DNA of 64,000 bases from Microcebus murinus (taxonomy: Eukaryota > Chordata > Mammalia > Primates > Cheirogaleidae), in NCBI RefSeq assembly GCF_040939455.1, contig NC_134136.1:107434014-107498013 (forward strand), in the 5' to 3' direction. The translations under genes and the position numbers were made by a program. The stretch's first letter is position 1, and the number at the start of each line of letters is the position of its first letter. The notes beneath the pieces were generated by a model that was not told the origin of the DNA, did not search any database, and saw nothing but the letters and a program-made list of their open reading frames with translations. Of the stretch, positions 22,775 to 35,184 are shown in pieces.

Positions 22775-25660
22775 GCAGACTCGCAATTTTACTGTTAATT
22801 TGCACTGTATCAGGGTCATCATGTTGGTTAGAATGTAAGTTATGAAGAATTCTTGGGAAAAGTATGTCATATCATTTTATTCTATCTCATCATATTGTTG
22901 TGCTGAATGGGTGAGTCCTGGGCTTTTAAGGTGGACATATAGGTTGTAGCAATGAATATATAAATGTACTTTCATATCATGGGCTCCTGTGAAGCACAGC
23001 CAAAACTAATTACACATTTCTACTTCATTTAAGTATAAAGCTTCATATTATGTTGGGAAAAATCAGGCAGAAGAGTGGAGTTATAGTATGGAAACAATGA
23101 TAATCACTAAATCCAGTGCAGGATCAAAATCCTCATATAACTCATTGGGAGATGGGTTATTGATATCTTACAATTAATGTAGTAGTATATATTTTTCCCA
23201 TAGATATTTTCCTCCAACACAAACATCAAGTGCAAGTTATATGACAAAATTAATTTTGGTCATGATTTCAAAATTGTACTTTCTATTAATAACTCTGTCA
23301 ATGAGCAAAATTTTTATATAGTGAATTTTATTTATCATACAATAAACACTAGACTTTTTAAGGATGTAGCATATCTACAAATTGCATGGAAATATTTACC
23401 TTGAATTAATCTTATCTAGAAATGGTTTGTGTTTATGTGGAGATAAATATTGTTTGCTTATCTGTATAGAATGGATGTGATAAATCACATTCTAGTAGAA
23501 ATTTTTGGAATTGAAGGTTAATAGAAGACTTATTTTTAAAAGATACAGTGCTTATTTTATAAGGGTACTAGGAAAGTAAAAGATCAATGGATTTACTGTA
23601 AAGACACATTTGGTTTCAAAAGACACCAAAACCATAAAGGTATACTTAATCGCATTTTTTTCCCTTAAAATATCCCTTCTGTAGCTTTACAAAATAAAGA
23701 GAAACTACTTTGTTATCTCTCTGTAATTTACAAATATTATAGAAATCTGTGCATATGCCTCACTGATACACCTTTTAACTCATATTCATTTTTAATGTTG
23801 TTTTATGTGTGTCTGTGTCTAATTTACCACACAACAGATGATAATTTTCCATGTCTTTTCTCTCTCTTTTTAAAGTATTCTTCACATATTTTTCCATCCA
23901 GAATTTCTCTTCTTTTTCTAAAGTTAGCATAGATTTAATGATCTGTATTATTCACCAAACATATTTATTATATTTATTTAGTGCACTAGTAATGAATACT
24001 GGGGTGACAAAGAAAATATACATTCCTGCCTTCAATGGATCCCCATTTTAGAGCTTTCTTCATCAAGGTTTCTAGATTCCCTCTAACCCAGAGTACTGCT
24101 TGCTCAGACCACCTACACACAGCCTACTCAGTTCTACTCCATTTAGCAATTTGCTAACATCTCCCATGAGACTGTACAGGTTTCATAAAATCATAAGATT
24201 CCATTTGAACTAATTTTGTGTATCCTATAGGCCTAGAATTTTGCTGAAAGGCATGTATTCATGCAATAATTAACTGCCAAATATATCACAATTATGTTTA
24301 TCTTTTGGTATTATACCAAGTGGTATAAAGTGAATCAACTAGCTTTCCTTTAATTATCATATCTTCAAAAATGTCTAAAACTAATGTAGCAACTTACCTG
24401 AAGTTTTCACAGAAAAAAATGATACAAAAATTATACTTTCAGGTTCTTCAAATGAAAACTTAATACCCACACGTAGATACATTTCACCTTTAAATAAGTA
24501 TTTCCACTGTCTTTATAAACATTTATTTACATTACTGATACCTAGAATATGCCTGATAATGGATATCTGTATTTGAAAGAATGGTGAATTTCCTAATCCA
24601 ATTATAACAGGTATGGGGAGAATATTTATAATATACACGAAATAATGGGGGTTGAATTAGAGGATGAAAATACTTAGAGAAAAACAGTTATTGTACTCAC
24701 ATATGTGATTAATCTACAGTGTTTAAATTATGAGCACACATAAAGACAGGAAATAATATATCTAATTATTCTAAGGCAGTGTTAACAATGAAGTCATGGA
24801 AGGTAGGATATCAAGCTTTGGTTTGTACATTTGGTGAGTTGTGATAAATGATACTTGAAGATGTCAATGTATAGGGAGTGAAGATCTATTTAGATTTATG
24901 GGAATGAGAATACACAGTGTTTGTCATATTTACATACCTTATAAAAATGACTCTGGTTTCATTCAAAGATTCAGAATATTGTTATATTTATTATTTCAGA
25001 AAATATCTTTACAATTCTGATTTCTCTGTATGTTTGACAAATTATCTATTGTCTGTTTCAAAATTTCAAAATTAAAAAAAAATTATGAAGCCAATAGATG
25101 TAGCAATCCTGTAAATATTCTGAGAACTATGAATTCCTATCCTAAATATTTTTGTTTACTTTTTATATTGTTTTACATTTGTATTGCTATATTTTATTCT
25201 TTATTTTTTACTTGTACCTCACTTAGTTAAAACTAAGTTGAAGATTTCAAGATTATATGTTTCAGTTTATGTTTATTGCTTAAGCACTGTGATAATATTT
25301 TATTAATTAATAATTCAGCAAGTAAACAAAAATGAAATTTTATTAGTTAAATCTCAGTAATTTATACTAAAGAGTACCTGGCAAAGTTCTGCCATCAAAA
25401 GCTACAAAGAATGGATGATACCCTAAAACTTTCTGCAATAGCAAAGGGAGCACTTTTGAAACTGTATCTCCTTGTGGATTGTTTTGGAATTTCTTACCAA
25501 GATTTTTACAAAATGAGACAGATCCATGGAGAGAATAATACATATATATATTAAAGTATCAGGAATTGTGCTAGGAATTTTCAAGCTTGGAGTATAGAGA
25601 TTGTATTTTATTAACTTTATATTTCCATTATCTGTATTTGATTGATCCAATTGTTGCATT
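22775..25660. other. Unassigned intron
   Basis: AT-rich, with no confident repeat or gene. Short ORFs at 23851-24051, 25030-25230 and 25423-25659 lack domains and splice context. Confidence 0.5.
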
Positions 25661-25734
25661 CCCTCTCTCTCTCACTCTCTCTCTCTCTCTCTCTCCATCT
25701 CTCCATACGTACGCACACACAAACACACACACAC
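25661..25734. repeat. (CT)n followed by (CA)n microsatellite
   Basis: Runs of CT (25662-25695) with small interruptions, then ACGTACGCACACACAAACACACACACAC. Confidence 0.95.
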
Positions 25735-26461
25735 GATAAAAATATAAGACTGACTCACAAAATAATGGTTTGATTTGCCCAAGTCCAGAATGATTAAATG
25801 TAAATCCAAGTCTTTCTCTCCTTGAAATCCAAACAAACTTCCTTATATTGCAGTCCTAATGCTAGTTTTCAAGATAGGAATATCTTACTCTGTGTTCATA
25901 TATAATTATCTAGAATTCTGCTACCAATTGTGAGTTGAGTTGTGTTTACAAAATAAATATTATTAAGAATATGGAGTGATGCCTCCAGAAGAAGACGAAT
26001 TTGTCATCTTAAATTACTTGAAATATGCTCTAAGATATAGTGGCTGAATAGACTCAATGCAGTTACATTAGTTTTTATTGAACTTGCTAAAGAGGTAGAG
26101 GGACAGAAGGTAATTTTTACAATGATAAAAGTCCCTCATATCTTCTTCTAATGTATGACATATACTACATACTTGACGGAAGATTGCTGTTACAATCCTC
26201 TGATGACTCATGCCATTAAAGAAATTCATATTATCAAGAGGAACTAAAGATATATATTTTATAAAATTAAATAATTTCTCTTCACCATATATTTTGCTAG
26301 TTATTCCTTAATTAAAATTCAGCATAATGTTCTCACATTTGCACACCTAAAATAAAATAACAATAATAAAAAATAGTATAAAAATTTAAAACACACAGGT
26401 ACATGGTCCATTTTTAAAATTTCACAACTTATATTACATCTTAAAAGAAAAGTAACAAACA
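25735..26461. other. DMD: Intron 2 next to the exon 2 donor; no repeat seen
   Basis: About 730 bp of AT-rich, apparently unique sequence lies immediately downstream of the exon in transcription. It is a candidate region for conserved intronic splicing signals, but none can be pinned down by eye. Confidence 0.5.
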
Positions 26462-26469
26462 ATTCATAC
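26462..26469 (-). other. DMD: 5' splice site of DMD intron 2
   Basis: On the minus strand the exon ends AAG and the intron starts GTATGAAT. GT is present. The +3 A and +5 G fit the consensus moderately well, but +4 (T) does not. Confidence 0.9.
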
Positions 26470-26531
26470 CTTAGAAAATTGTGCATTTATCCATTTTGTG
26501 AATGTTTTCTTTTGAACATCTTCTCTTTCAT
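26470..26531 (-). CDS. DMD: Dystrophin exon 2 (62 bp, internal coding exon)
   Basis: Dystrophin links cortical actin to the sarcolemmal dystroglycan complex. This exon encodes the start of its N-terminal actin-binding (calponin-homology) domain, including actin-binding site 1. Read on the minus strand, a pyrimidine-rich tract ending TTTTAG precedes the exon and GTATGAAT follows it. The exon is 62 nt: two bases (AT) that complete a codon begun in exon 1, then 20 full codons giving EREDVQKKTFTKWINAQFSK, with no stop. Length, phase and peptide match human DMD exon 2 as I know it. The paralogue utrophin reads ARFSK where this reads AQFSK, which argues against utrophin. Split-codon entry lets the muscle first exon supply Tyr and the brain and Purkinje first exons supply Asp. 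The one residue difference I see from human is Ile for Val at residue 25. Neighbouring exons lie outside the window, as expected for introns of over 100 kb. I am very sure of the identity. Confidence 0.97.
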
Positions 26532-26560
26532 CTAAAATGAAAAAAGAAAGAAATTTTTAA
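26532..26560 (-). other. DMD: 3' splice site of DMD intron 1 (polypyrimidine tract and AG)
   Basis: On the minus strand this reads as a T/C-rich run (TTTCTTTCTTTTTTCATTTTAG) directly before the first exon base. The AG is at 26532-26533. The tract is strong but U-rich. A branch-point adenosine is plausible in the A/T-rich stretch just upstream but cannot be fixed by eye. Confidence 0.9.
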
Positions 26561-28758
26561 ATATAATTCATATTTTATGATAAAAACATATTTAAATTAT
26601 TATGTGTTAGTGGTATTTTATATTTAGTATTGAATTCATTAATAAATGAAATTAAACATGAGAGATACTATTATTGGGAATCCAAACTAAAATTATATCA
26701 GAAAATAAATAATATGGTCAAGCCCACAGTCATTGAAATAGTATATGAAGACATTACATAATGATAGTCTCATCTGAATAAATGGAAAAATATTTATTCT
26801 CTTGTAATAAATAGATACCCTAGTATAATTAAAAGAAACTATTAGCTGTCATTTACTATGAAAAACTATGCTTGACCCTTTCATTATAACTCCCCCCTAA
26901 TATATGCAGAAATGATCATTCACTCCTTTGCAATACATACATATTTGAACATGGGCCTGCTCCCTTTATAGGAGTGGATTCCTGATAATAAGGAGCATGG
27001 TTTAGTTTATCTTTGCTTCCCAGAACCTAGCATATTGTCTGCACAAATTAAGAGCTCAGAAATCATATTTGACAAATATGTGAATGCTTTAAGGGAGGGG
27101 AGATTTCACAACTCTAAAACTTCTAGTACCTCTTTTCAGCTAAAAGTCAGAAAATTTCAAATAAAAATGTAAATGATACTCCTTGTGGTTTACATATAAC
27201 TACTCAAAGGAAAAATCCCCAAGGACTTATACTAAGGGATTAAGAGGAAAATATTATTAAGAAACAGCTTCATAGAATTCATGCTTCTAAAAATTCTCTT
27301 TCTTCCAATGCTGAAAATTACTATTGAGTCAAATGGACAGAAAAATCATCAATCTTGATTTATTAAAATGTTTTTTTCCAAGCCAAATCCTATCCTTAAA
27401 TTACTATAATCATATTAGTTAACATTCAATAAATGAAGGCACCTGAGAGATATTTAAAATTGATATATTTCATGTCGTGTTTACTTGGATCAAAAGAACT
27501 ATTATTGAAATGCCCTGACAAAGTAACCTTATTTGCTCTCATATTATTTTTCAGTAGTAAATTTCCATTGCTTTTCTTTAAAAGAGATGATATATAATAA
27601 ATAATTAGTTTCTCATAATAAATGTATGCATGCACTAAGACTATCTGTTTATCTTTAAGTCACAATATTAAGCTATAAGTAGATGCTTTTAACCGGTATG
27701 AGAAATAACAATGGATAAATAGATTTTAGATTGCTTTTTTAGATGAAAAATTTTATTTAGCATTACAAAATACATTTTTCTTATTTAATTGTGGTATTTC
27801 CACAAGCTACTATGTATATGATCAATATCAGCATCATTTATATGGTAAAGAAAGAAATATAGCTACAATATGGTAGAAGTATTTCCTTTGTTGAAAAGTG
27901 TGAATAAATAAAAATAGATAGTAATAGTTTTCAAACCTGATCTACCCGCTTTTGAATCTTTTTACTTCTATAATTTTAATGCTACCCTTTTCAAAATAAC
28001 AAATAAAAAACCAGAACATTTCAAATAGTCTCAAAATATAACCATCATCACTGATTGGCATACATAGGAAGACTGCCCTATTCATTTTTTATCAGTGGTA
28101 TATATTTGACATATCTTCCAAAAATTAAACGATCTTATTTGCAACTCTTCTTATTTTTCCTATGTGTGTATGCATATCTTCTCTGTCAGAAAGCAGAGAG
28201 TAAATGTGTCATTTGAAAGTACATATTCAGATGTCTTTGAAACATACACAAAGACTTCTACCAAAAGGTAAATGGGAGGTCATTTGAAGAGATTTGATCC
28301 AGAGGATTTTAAGTGAAAAATGGGGAGTAAAACAATATTTTCATTCTTTTCAATTATATTGACAACGGGTAATTTTTAGATAGGCCTTGAAGGAAGCACA
28401 GAAACCTTGACATTATGTGCAAAATGTTATGTATCTACTGTTTAAATAGCACTGAAAATGTGAGCTTCAACATATAAATGTCTTCACCAGTTGTCTTCCC
28501 TTACCTTTATGTGTTTAACACAAGGAAAATATATCTTCAATGAATTATTTGCTAATATTTTATCTTGGTACACTAGCATATATTTTCTTTACCATGATAA
28601 CTATTAATACACTTAATACTGTTATTATAAAATATATGAAATTTAATACTGCTTTGCTGTTCATAAGGGTTTTTTACTTATGTAATCTCAATAAATATAT
28701 ATGTAATTTATTATTTTATACATAAAAATACAAGCTGTGAAAGAATAAAGCTAGTGAC
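26561..28758. other. DMD: Intron 1 upstream of exon 2; no repeat assigned
   Basis: A 2.2-kb AT-rich stretch without recognisable mobile elements. The repeat-free zone around the exon (about 25.7-28.8 kb) contrasts with the densely inserted flanks. ORFs at 27426-27635 and 28540-28725 look like chance. Confidence 0.5.
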
Positions 28759-28766
28759 AGAAATGA

Positions 28767-29891
28767 ACTATAAGAATTCTAGAAGAAAATATTGGAAAAA
28801 ATCTTACAGACATTGGCCTAGGCAAAGAATTTATGAAGAAGAAGCCAAAGGCAATCACAGCAACAACAAAAATAAACAAGTGGGATCTGATCACATGAAA
28901 AAGTTTCTGCACAGCCAAGGAAACTATCATGAGAGCAAACAGACAACCTACAGAATGGGAGAAAATATTCACATCTTACACATCTGATAAAGGGCTGACC
29001 TATATAGAACTCAGGAAAATCAGCAAGAAAAAAATCAAATAACCCTATCAAAAAGTGGGCAAAGGACATGAATAGAAACTTTCAAAACAAGATAGACTAA
29101 TGGCCAAAAAACATACGAAAAAATGCTCAGTATCTCTAATTATCAGGGAAATACAAATCAAAATCACAATGTGATATCACTTATCTCCAAAAGAATGGCC
29201 TTTATCAAAAAGTCCCCAAACAATAAATGCTGGAGTGGATGTGGAGAGACAGGAACTCATACACTGCTGGTGGGAATGCAAACTAGTACAACCTCTGTGG
29301 AAAGTAATATGGAGATACCTCAAATAATTAAAAGTAGAACTACCATTTGATTCAGCAATCCCACTACTGGGCATCTACCCAAAGGAAAAAAAAATACATT
29401 CTATAAAAAAGACATCTGCACTAGAATGTTTATAGCAGCCCAATTCATAATTGCAAAGATATGGAAACAACCCAAGTGTCCATCAGTACATGAGTGGATT
29501 GATAAAATGTGGTATATGTATACCATGGAGTTCTACGCAGCCACAAAAAATAATGGTGATCTAGCACCTCTTGCATTATCCTGGATAGAGCTAGAGCCCA
29601 TTATACTAAGTGAAGTAACCCGAGAATTGAAAAACAAGCACCACATGTTCTCACCATCAAATTGGTACTAACTGATCAACACTTACGGACACATATAGTA
29701 GTGACATTCATCAGGTGTTGGGAAGATGGGAGAGGGAGGAGGGGATGGGTATATTCACACCTAATGGGTGCGGTGAGCACTGTCTGGGGGATGAACACAC
29801 TTGAAGCTCTGACTTGGGTGGGGAAACGGCAATATATGTAACTTAAACATTTATACCCCCGTAATATGCAGATATAAAAAAAATTTTAAAA
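28767..29891 (+). mobile_element. 5'-truncated LINE-1
   Basis: Parallels the full-length copy from about its position 21630 to its end: CATTGGCCTAGGCAAAGAATTTATGAAG, AAAGTGGGCAAAGGAC, AAATGCTGGAGTGGATGTGGAGAG, then the G-rich 3' UTR and TTTATACCCCCGTAATATGC. It is flanked by a short AGAAATGA duplication (28759-28766 and 29892-29899). ORF2 remnants are broken by several stops and frameshifts. Confidence 0.95.
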
Positions 29892-29899
29892 AGAAATGA

Positions 29900-31684
29900 C
29901 TTGACATAGAATCTCTGAATGAAAGTCCATGACTTTTCACGTTGTCCAGATATCTCTTGTCTACATTATAATTGCATAAATAATAGTATAAAATGCCATA
30001 AAATAATTATAGTCACAAAAGCAGAAGATACTAACGTAGGTTACAACATACATGAAACCCTCCTGAGTTGTTCAAAATAGAGGCTTTGAATTCATGGTTG
30101 TTTTGAATTGGTGTTAGTATCTAACTTATTTTATCATAAATATATGACTGCTCTTTCTTGTTTGATATTAGAGATTACACTGTAATGATCATTTTCAGGC
30201 ATTCTCTTTCAGTTTCTGGTTTACAAATGCCTTAGGATACATTTTTAGGTCAACTTTATGGAAACATTTATGGCTTTTGCTAAATATTGTCATACTGCTT
30301 TCCTACAGGTCATACCTATGTTTGCTGGTACCAGAAAGAATGATGTTAGGAGCTTCTGTGTTATAATCTCAGTGGCACGTATGCTGTTGATAGAAATTTT
30401 GTTTCTTTAGTCTTCTAAGGGATTGCTGCTTTGTAGCTATAAGAAGATACTTGATGCTTGCTTTAATTTGAATTAATCTGATTGCTAATGAAGTAAACAT
30501 GTTCCATGCATTTATTTATTCTGTATGTTGCTACTTTTGTCAAAATACTTGCTTATATCCTCTGCTCATATATCCATTGAGTGCTTGATATAAGATTAAT
30601 TGGAATGAGATAATTATGTATCAATTTTTATAAATATTTCATATCATAGGTTCCATTTGATTATGTGATAAAATAATGAATCTTCTGTAGTAGAAAAATG
30701 CCTACACATATGCATTTGTATACAGTTTCATGGAGTTCATTGATTTCCCTGCAGAAGATGCCTACTACCATAAAATCCAACTTAAGGATCACTGTTATGA
30801 CTTAAGCTACGTACTGTTAGGCAATGAATGAACACATTTTTCCAAGTGGTCATATTCCTTTCAATTTTCATTTATGTTTATTATGCTAAAATTATATATT
30901 GATATAACTATACATTTCCATTGCTATTTCTGATATTGCTTAAAATTTGATAATTTTAAGTATGAACAGTTGTATACCCATAGTTAATCTAAAGTTTCTA
31001 TACATGTACATCATATATATACAAGTTGTTATAGAAATTATTTTCATATTTTTACAAAATTTATGTTACTGTAGACACATAGTCTATAACAAAACGTATT
31101 AATGTGAAATCAGCAACAAAGTGGATGAGAAAAGAATAAAGTGAAATCTGTTTTATTAGGAAGTGATTATTTGCTCCTGTTTAGTCATTTCAAGTAGCAC
31201 ATATTGTATTTCATTTCCTCTAGGGTTTGTTTATAACTGATTTTATTTTACTAATAAAAATATGTATGGGCATATTAATATGAGGGGAAAAGAAGAAAAT
31301 CTCTCTTGGAGAATTTACTTGAAAACTGTTCCCTGGAGATGTCAAGAAGTGAAGAACTGCTACTTCATAAATTGCAAAAAGTGACCAACATTTTATTTTA
31401 TTCTCTCTATGGGGAAAACCCATATAAAATTAGCTTTCTACCATGACATAAAAATTGTATTTCCTTTCAGAATTCTTTAACCTCTTTGAATAAAGTTATT
31501 TTTATTCAGTGTATCTGGCCCTTTCTATTTTTTAAGATTAGTGCAATGACCTTTTACCCTGTTATTAACTTTTATATTCCGGAGGATCCCAGGAATATAA
31601 ATGTGAGATATATTAAACTGCAATATTCATGATTCACAAGAGCGAGTAACTGCAGAAAAATGATATTGGACAAACTGAGAGAAC
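29900..31684. other. Mostly unassigned intron
   Basis: Positions 30190-30640 faintly resemble the reverse strand of an ancient L1 or HAL1 (ATTTGAATTAATCTGATTGCTAATGAAGTAAACATGTTCC, then TCCTCTGCTCATATATCCATTGAGTGC). The remainder is unremarkable. Confidence 0.4.
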
Positions 31685-31860
31685 ATTAAATCAGGTGAAC
31701 TGGCTTCTAGTCCTAGTGCAGGACTCATTAGAATTCTGACCTTAAAATTGCCGGGCCTCAGTCTCTTTATCTGTGAAATGAGAATATTAATTGCTTTTTA
31801 ACTCATGGAGCCATTGTGAGCATAAAATGAAATTAATTATTTATGCAAGAATTTATAAAA
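31685..31860 (+). repeat. MIR SINE
   Basis: GAACTGGCTTCTAGTCCTAG, CCTCAGTCTCTTTATCTGTGAAATGAGAATATTAATTGC and GGAGCCATTGTGAGCATAAAATGAAATTAATTA follow MIR order. Confidence 0.75.
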
Positions 31861-31864
31861 TAAT

Positions 31865-32195
31865 TGTTTACAGAATGCTTGCTATGTGCTGGTCACAGCA
31901 GTAGTTACTGAGAGTAAATATAAGACTCAGTCTTTGGCAAAGTTGTCAGGCTAGTAGAAAATAGACATAAATAAATATGGAATATTTTGTATAAACAATG
32001 ATACATATATTCAAAGTGTATTATAGAAGCACAAAATGATATGTAGCCATATGGTTGTGAGGAAAGGTATTTTGGTGAAGGTGATGGCCAGGTTGAGTCC
32101 AGAAAGATAAGCAAAAGGATAAAAGGTGTGAAGAAAAAGATGAATCTCTCTAAGCAGATAGTAAGGGCAAAGGCAGGGAGATAGGACACCAAAAA
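31865..32195 (-). repeat. L2 LINE relic, antisense
   Basis: Reverse of an L2 3' end: GAATGCTTGCTATGTGCTGGTCACAGCAGTAGTTACTGAG, then AGACATAAATAAATATGG and AGTAAGGGCAAAGGCAGGGAG. Confidence 0.65.
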
Positions 32196-33119
32196 TACAC
32201 ACCCTTCTATATATACAGTTCCATCTTTTTTTCTTCTTCTTTTTGTACTCTAAGATGTGTACACAGGAGTGGTATGGGATGAAACCAAAAATAGAGTTGG
32301 AAGGGAGATGATGGTGAATGTCCATGACATTACCCCTTTTCCACTATCACATAAGACAACATAAGGGAAATCATTTAAAAACTGGGGAAAAAAAAACCAA
32401 TACAATTCTATGAACACCAAGAATTATCCTCATTACACAGAGCAGTTAGCCATAATGTGTGCCAGAAATTCATTTTTTAACATGATCTTTCTTTGGGTGC
32501 TAGTTAATACATTAATTGAAGAATCTCATCACTTATATGATACAGAAAACATATGTTTAGAAGTAAAAGGGAATATTAAAGTTGGTAACAGTTTAAAATA
32601 TACATAGTGAGGAAATACAAAGGAATATGAGTTTATTTTGCTTAAAGAAAGGACTACGAAGTACTATGGGATAGTGATTAGGGTCAGTTATTCTCTGCTT
32701 CCACCAAAAATGAGAAAAAAACAAAATGAAAAATATGAAAGATTAATGGTAAATAACATTAGATAAAGTTATATGATACTTCAGAGCATTATGAAGAAAG
32801 GCCCCAAATTCAGGGCATATTTAGAAAATGAGTTTACCATGCTATTAATGTTACAAAATGGCAAGGCAGAGTAGAGGAGGTTAGAATGGAAAATGGTATG
32901 AAAAATACTTCCCATTAAGTGTGAGTAATAGCCTTTGATCATAGGATTTTAGATTTCTAGGGTCTAAGGTGACATTACTGGTCAGCTTATAATGAGGATG
33001 TCTAAAATAATTAAACTCCCACACAATGAACATAAACACTTTTAGTGTCAAAGAGGTTTCCTTATTTTCCTATTCACTCTACAATCAATACAATGCAGTT
33101 TTCAATGCTCATCATCCTA
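32196..33119. other. Unassigned intron
   Basis: AT-rich, purine-rich in part (32690-32900). No gene or repeat recognised. Confidence 0.5.
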
Positions 33120-33265
33120 CAGAAGTTGTCCCTGATAACATCCCCTATATCCTTTCTCATTTCCAAGATAGTCACCATCTAGATCAGAACAATAATCTCA
33201 GCACTTAGTATAGAATGTGTGACATAGTAGTGCTCAATAAAGACATTTTAAATTATTGAAGACCA
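33120..33265 (+). repeat. L2 LINE 3'-end relic
   Basis: AGAAGTTGTCCCTGATAACATCCC and the closing AGCACTTAGTATAGAATGTGTGACATAGTAGTGCTCAATAAAGAC resemble an L2 tail. Confidence 0.55.
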
Positions 33266-33323
33266 GATTTACTTTTTAGTCCTTTTCTGATTTTTCTTCT
33301 ATACAAATATTAATTCTATTAAC

Positions 33324-33830
33324 CTGTAGTAGGCAGAATAATAGTCCCCACAAAGATGTCCAAATCCTAATGTCTGACACCTGTGAATAAATTACGTTAC
33401 ATGGCAAAATGGAATTATGGTTGCAGATGGAATTAGACTTGCTAATTAGCCAACTTTTGATAGGAAGATTATCCTGGATTATCTGGTGGGCAGAATGTAA
33501 TCACAAGGGTCCTTAAAATGCGGAAATGGCAGCATAAGCTAGAGAATCAGAAATATAGCAGCATGAAAAGGACTTCGGCCAAGGGTGACATTATTGAAGA
33601 TGTAGGAGAAAGACTATGAGCCAAAGAATGGGCATAGAAAATAGAAAAGAGAGAAATCGATTCCCGCCTAGAGCCTCCAAAAGGCACATAGCCCTGCTGA
33701 CACCTTAATATTAGCCCAGTGAAGCCCATCAGCTATCTGACCTACAGATATGTTAGATAATGAATTTATATAGTTTTAAGCCACTAAATTGGTGGTAATT
33801 TTTATAGCAGCAATAAAATCTAATATATAA
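33324..33830 (+). mobile_element. MaLR/MLT-type LTR relic (tentative)
   Basis: AGGCAGAATAATAGTCCCCACAAAGATGTCCAAATCC, TATCCTGGATTATCTGGTGGGCAGAATGTAATCACAAGGGTCCTT and TTTTAAGCCACTAAATTGGTGGTAATTTTTATAGCAGCAATA follow a well-known mammalian interspersed LTR in order. The family name within the MaLR group is not certain. It is highly decayed, with no ORF. Confidence 0.6.
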
Positions 33831-33834
33831 CATT

Positions 33835-34022
33835 TTATCTTAAAAGCTATGAAGTGACAAATAAGTACTGACACCTACTAGTTGTTAAAAATACAACTGT
33901 GAGAAAAATAGTGTTCCTACCTTTGTGTCCTTATAGCTTAGTGACAGAAGTAGAAACAAACAAAACAAAGGATATATAGATACACGTATACAGACAAGCT
34001 CTCCGATAAAGAAAATACAAGT
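33835..34022 (-). repeat. L2-type relic, antisense, 3' segment (split by Alu)
   Basis: GTACTGACACCTACTAGTTG, GTTCCTACCTTTGTGTCCTTATAGC and AAACAAACAAAACAAAGG read as the reverse of an L2 end. It continues beyond the Alu at 34345. Confidence 0.55.
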
Positions 34023-34327
34023 GGCTGGGGGCAGTGGCTCGTGGTTCACACCTGCCACTTTGGGAATCCGAGGCAGGAGGATCGCTTGAGGCCAGGAGTT
34101 TGAGATCAGCCTGAACAAGAGTGAGAACCCATCTCTACTAAACATAAAAAAAAATTTGCCGGGTGTTTTGGTGCATGTCTGTAGTCTCAGCTACTTGGAA
34201 GGCTGAAGCAGGAGGATCCCTTGAACCCAGGAGTTTGAGGTTGTAGTGAGCTATGACTACACTACTGCACTCTAGTCTGAGTGACAGAGTGAGACCCTGT
34301 CTCAAAAAAAAAAAAAAAAAAAAAAAA
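34023..34327 (+). mobile_element. Alu SINE, older (AluJ-like)
   Basis: Starts GGCTGGGGGCAGTGGCTC. It has two arms with a short A-rich linker and ends GAGTGACAGAGTGAGACCCTGTCTC plus a 23-bp A run. It lacks the lemur linker of the other Alus and carries more changes, so it is older. It is inserted in an L2-type relic. No clean target duplication is visible. Confidence 0.95.
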
Positions 34328-34344
34328 GACACACATTTCTGTAA

Positions 34345-35130
34345 TAGCATATGTTAAAAGAAATCACTTGAAAAATCCAGGGCCTCCTTGATGAAGTGAC
34401 ATCTCAGTTGAGTTCTGAAAGTTAACTAAGATTAGCGAGGTAAACATGGTAAAAAAGAGAATGCCAGACAATAAAAACCAAAGCAGGTGAAACTGGCAGG
34501 ATGTGAGAGAAAGAGCATAGTCCTTTCATAGAACTACAGATAGGGGAGGAGGATAAAAGCAGCAGAGATGATTCTAGAAAAAATTGAAATTATCATCAAC
34601 CAACTTATGGAAGAACCTGAAAATTTAGCCAGAGGGCAGTTAGAAACCAAAGTAGAATTTTAAGCAGGGGAATGACAATATTAGGTTTGGACTTTAGGAA
34701 TAAATTTCACAGTATGGAGAATATTTGGGGAGAGGTAAGACTGAAAACAAGAAAACTGATTAGCTGATTATAGTTATAATCCATGTGAGAAGTAATGATG
34801 ACCTGTTCTACTGAATTGCATTGGAGCTGGATAAAAGTAAATGTATCCAAAATATGTTTAATATGTGATATTGATAAGTACTAGTTATTAATTGTATGTA
34901 CAGGGAGGAGAGTTGTGACATAGACAGTCAACGACAGTCCTCAGAGTGGAATGTTAAGATCCCAGAAAGAAGAGGGCCCAGTTCTGTGTGCATGATGGGA
35001 TAGGAAGTACTGGGGTTGGATAAAGTAGCCTGAAGCTCAAGAGACATATCTGAGTTGAAAATACAGATTTGGAAGATACAAACCAATAGGCATGTAGTAA
35101 CTGAAACCTCTATAGTGAGTGACATTACTA
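34345..35130 (-). repeat. L2-type relic, antisense, continuation
   Basis: CTTGATGAAGTGACATCTCAGTTGAGTTCTGAAAG, TTTAAGCAGGGGAATGACAATATTAGG, CCATGTGAGAAGTAATGATGACC and CAAGAGACATATCTGAGTTGAAAATACAGATTTGG follow the reverse strand of a mammalian-wide LINE (L2). Confidence 0.65.
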
Positions 35131-35184
35131 AGAAGAATATACAAGCTTTCTTATCTTCTGAAATAGCACTGTGTCCTTTCAACA

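Larger units (their letters stand above)
1..26469 (-). other. DMD: DMD intron 2, 5' portion
   Basis: All sequence left of the exon 2 donor is intron 2 in transcriptional sense and continues past the window edge. No exon-like ORF with splice sites was found in it. It is AT-rich and holds interspersed repeats, including a full-length LINE-1 in antisense orientation, the orientation usually tolerated inside introns. Confidence 0.9.
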
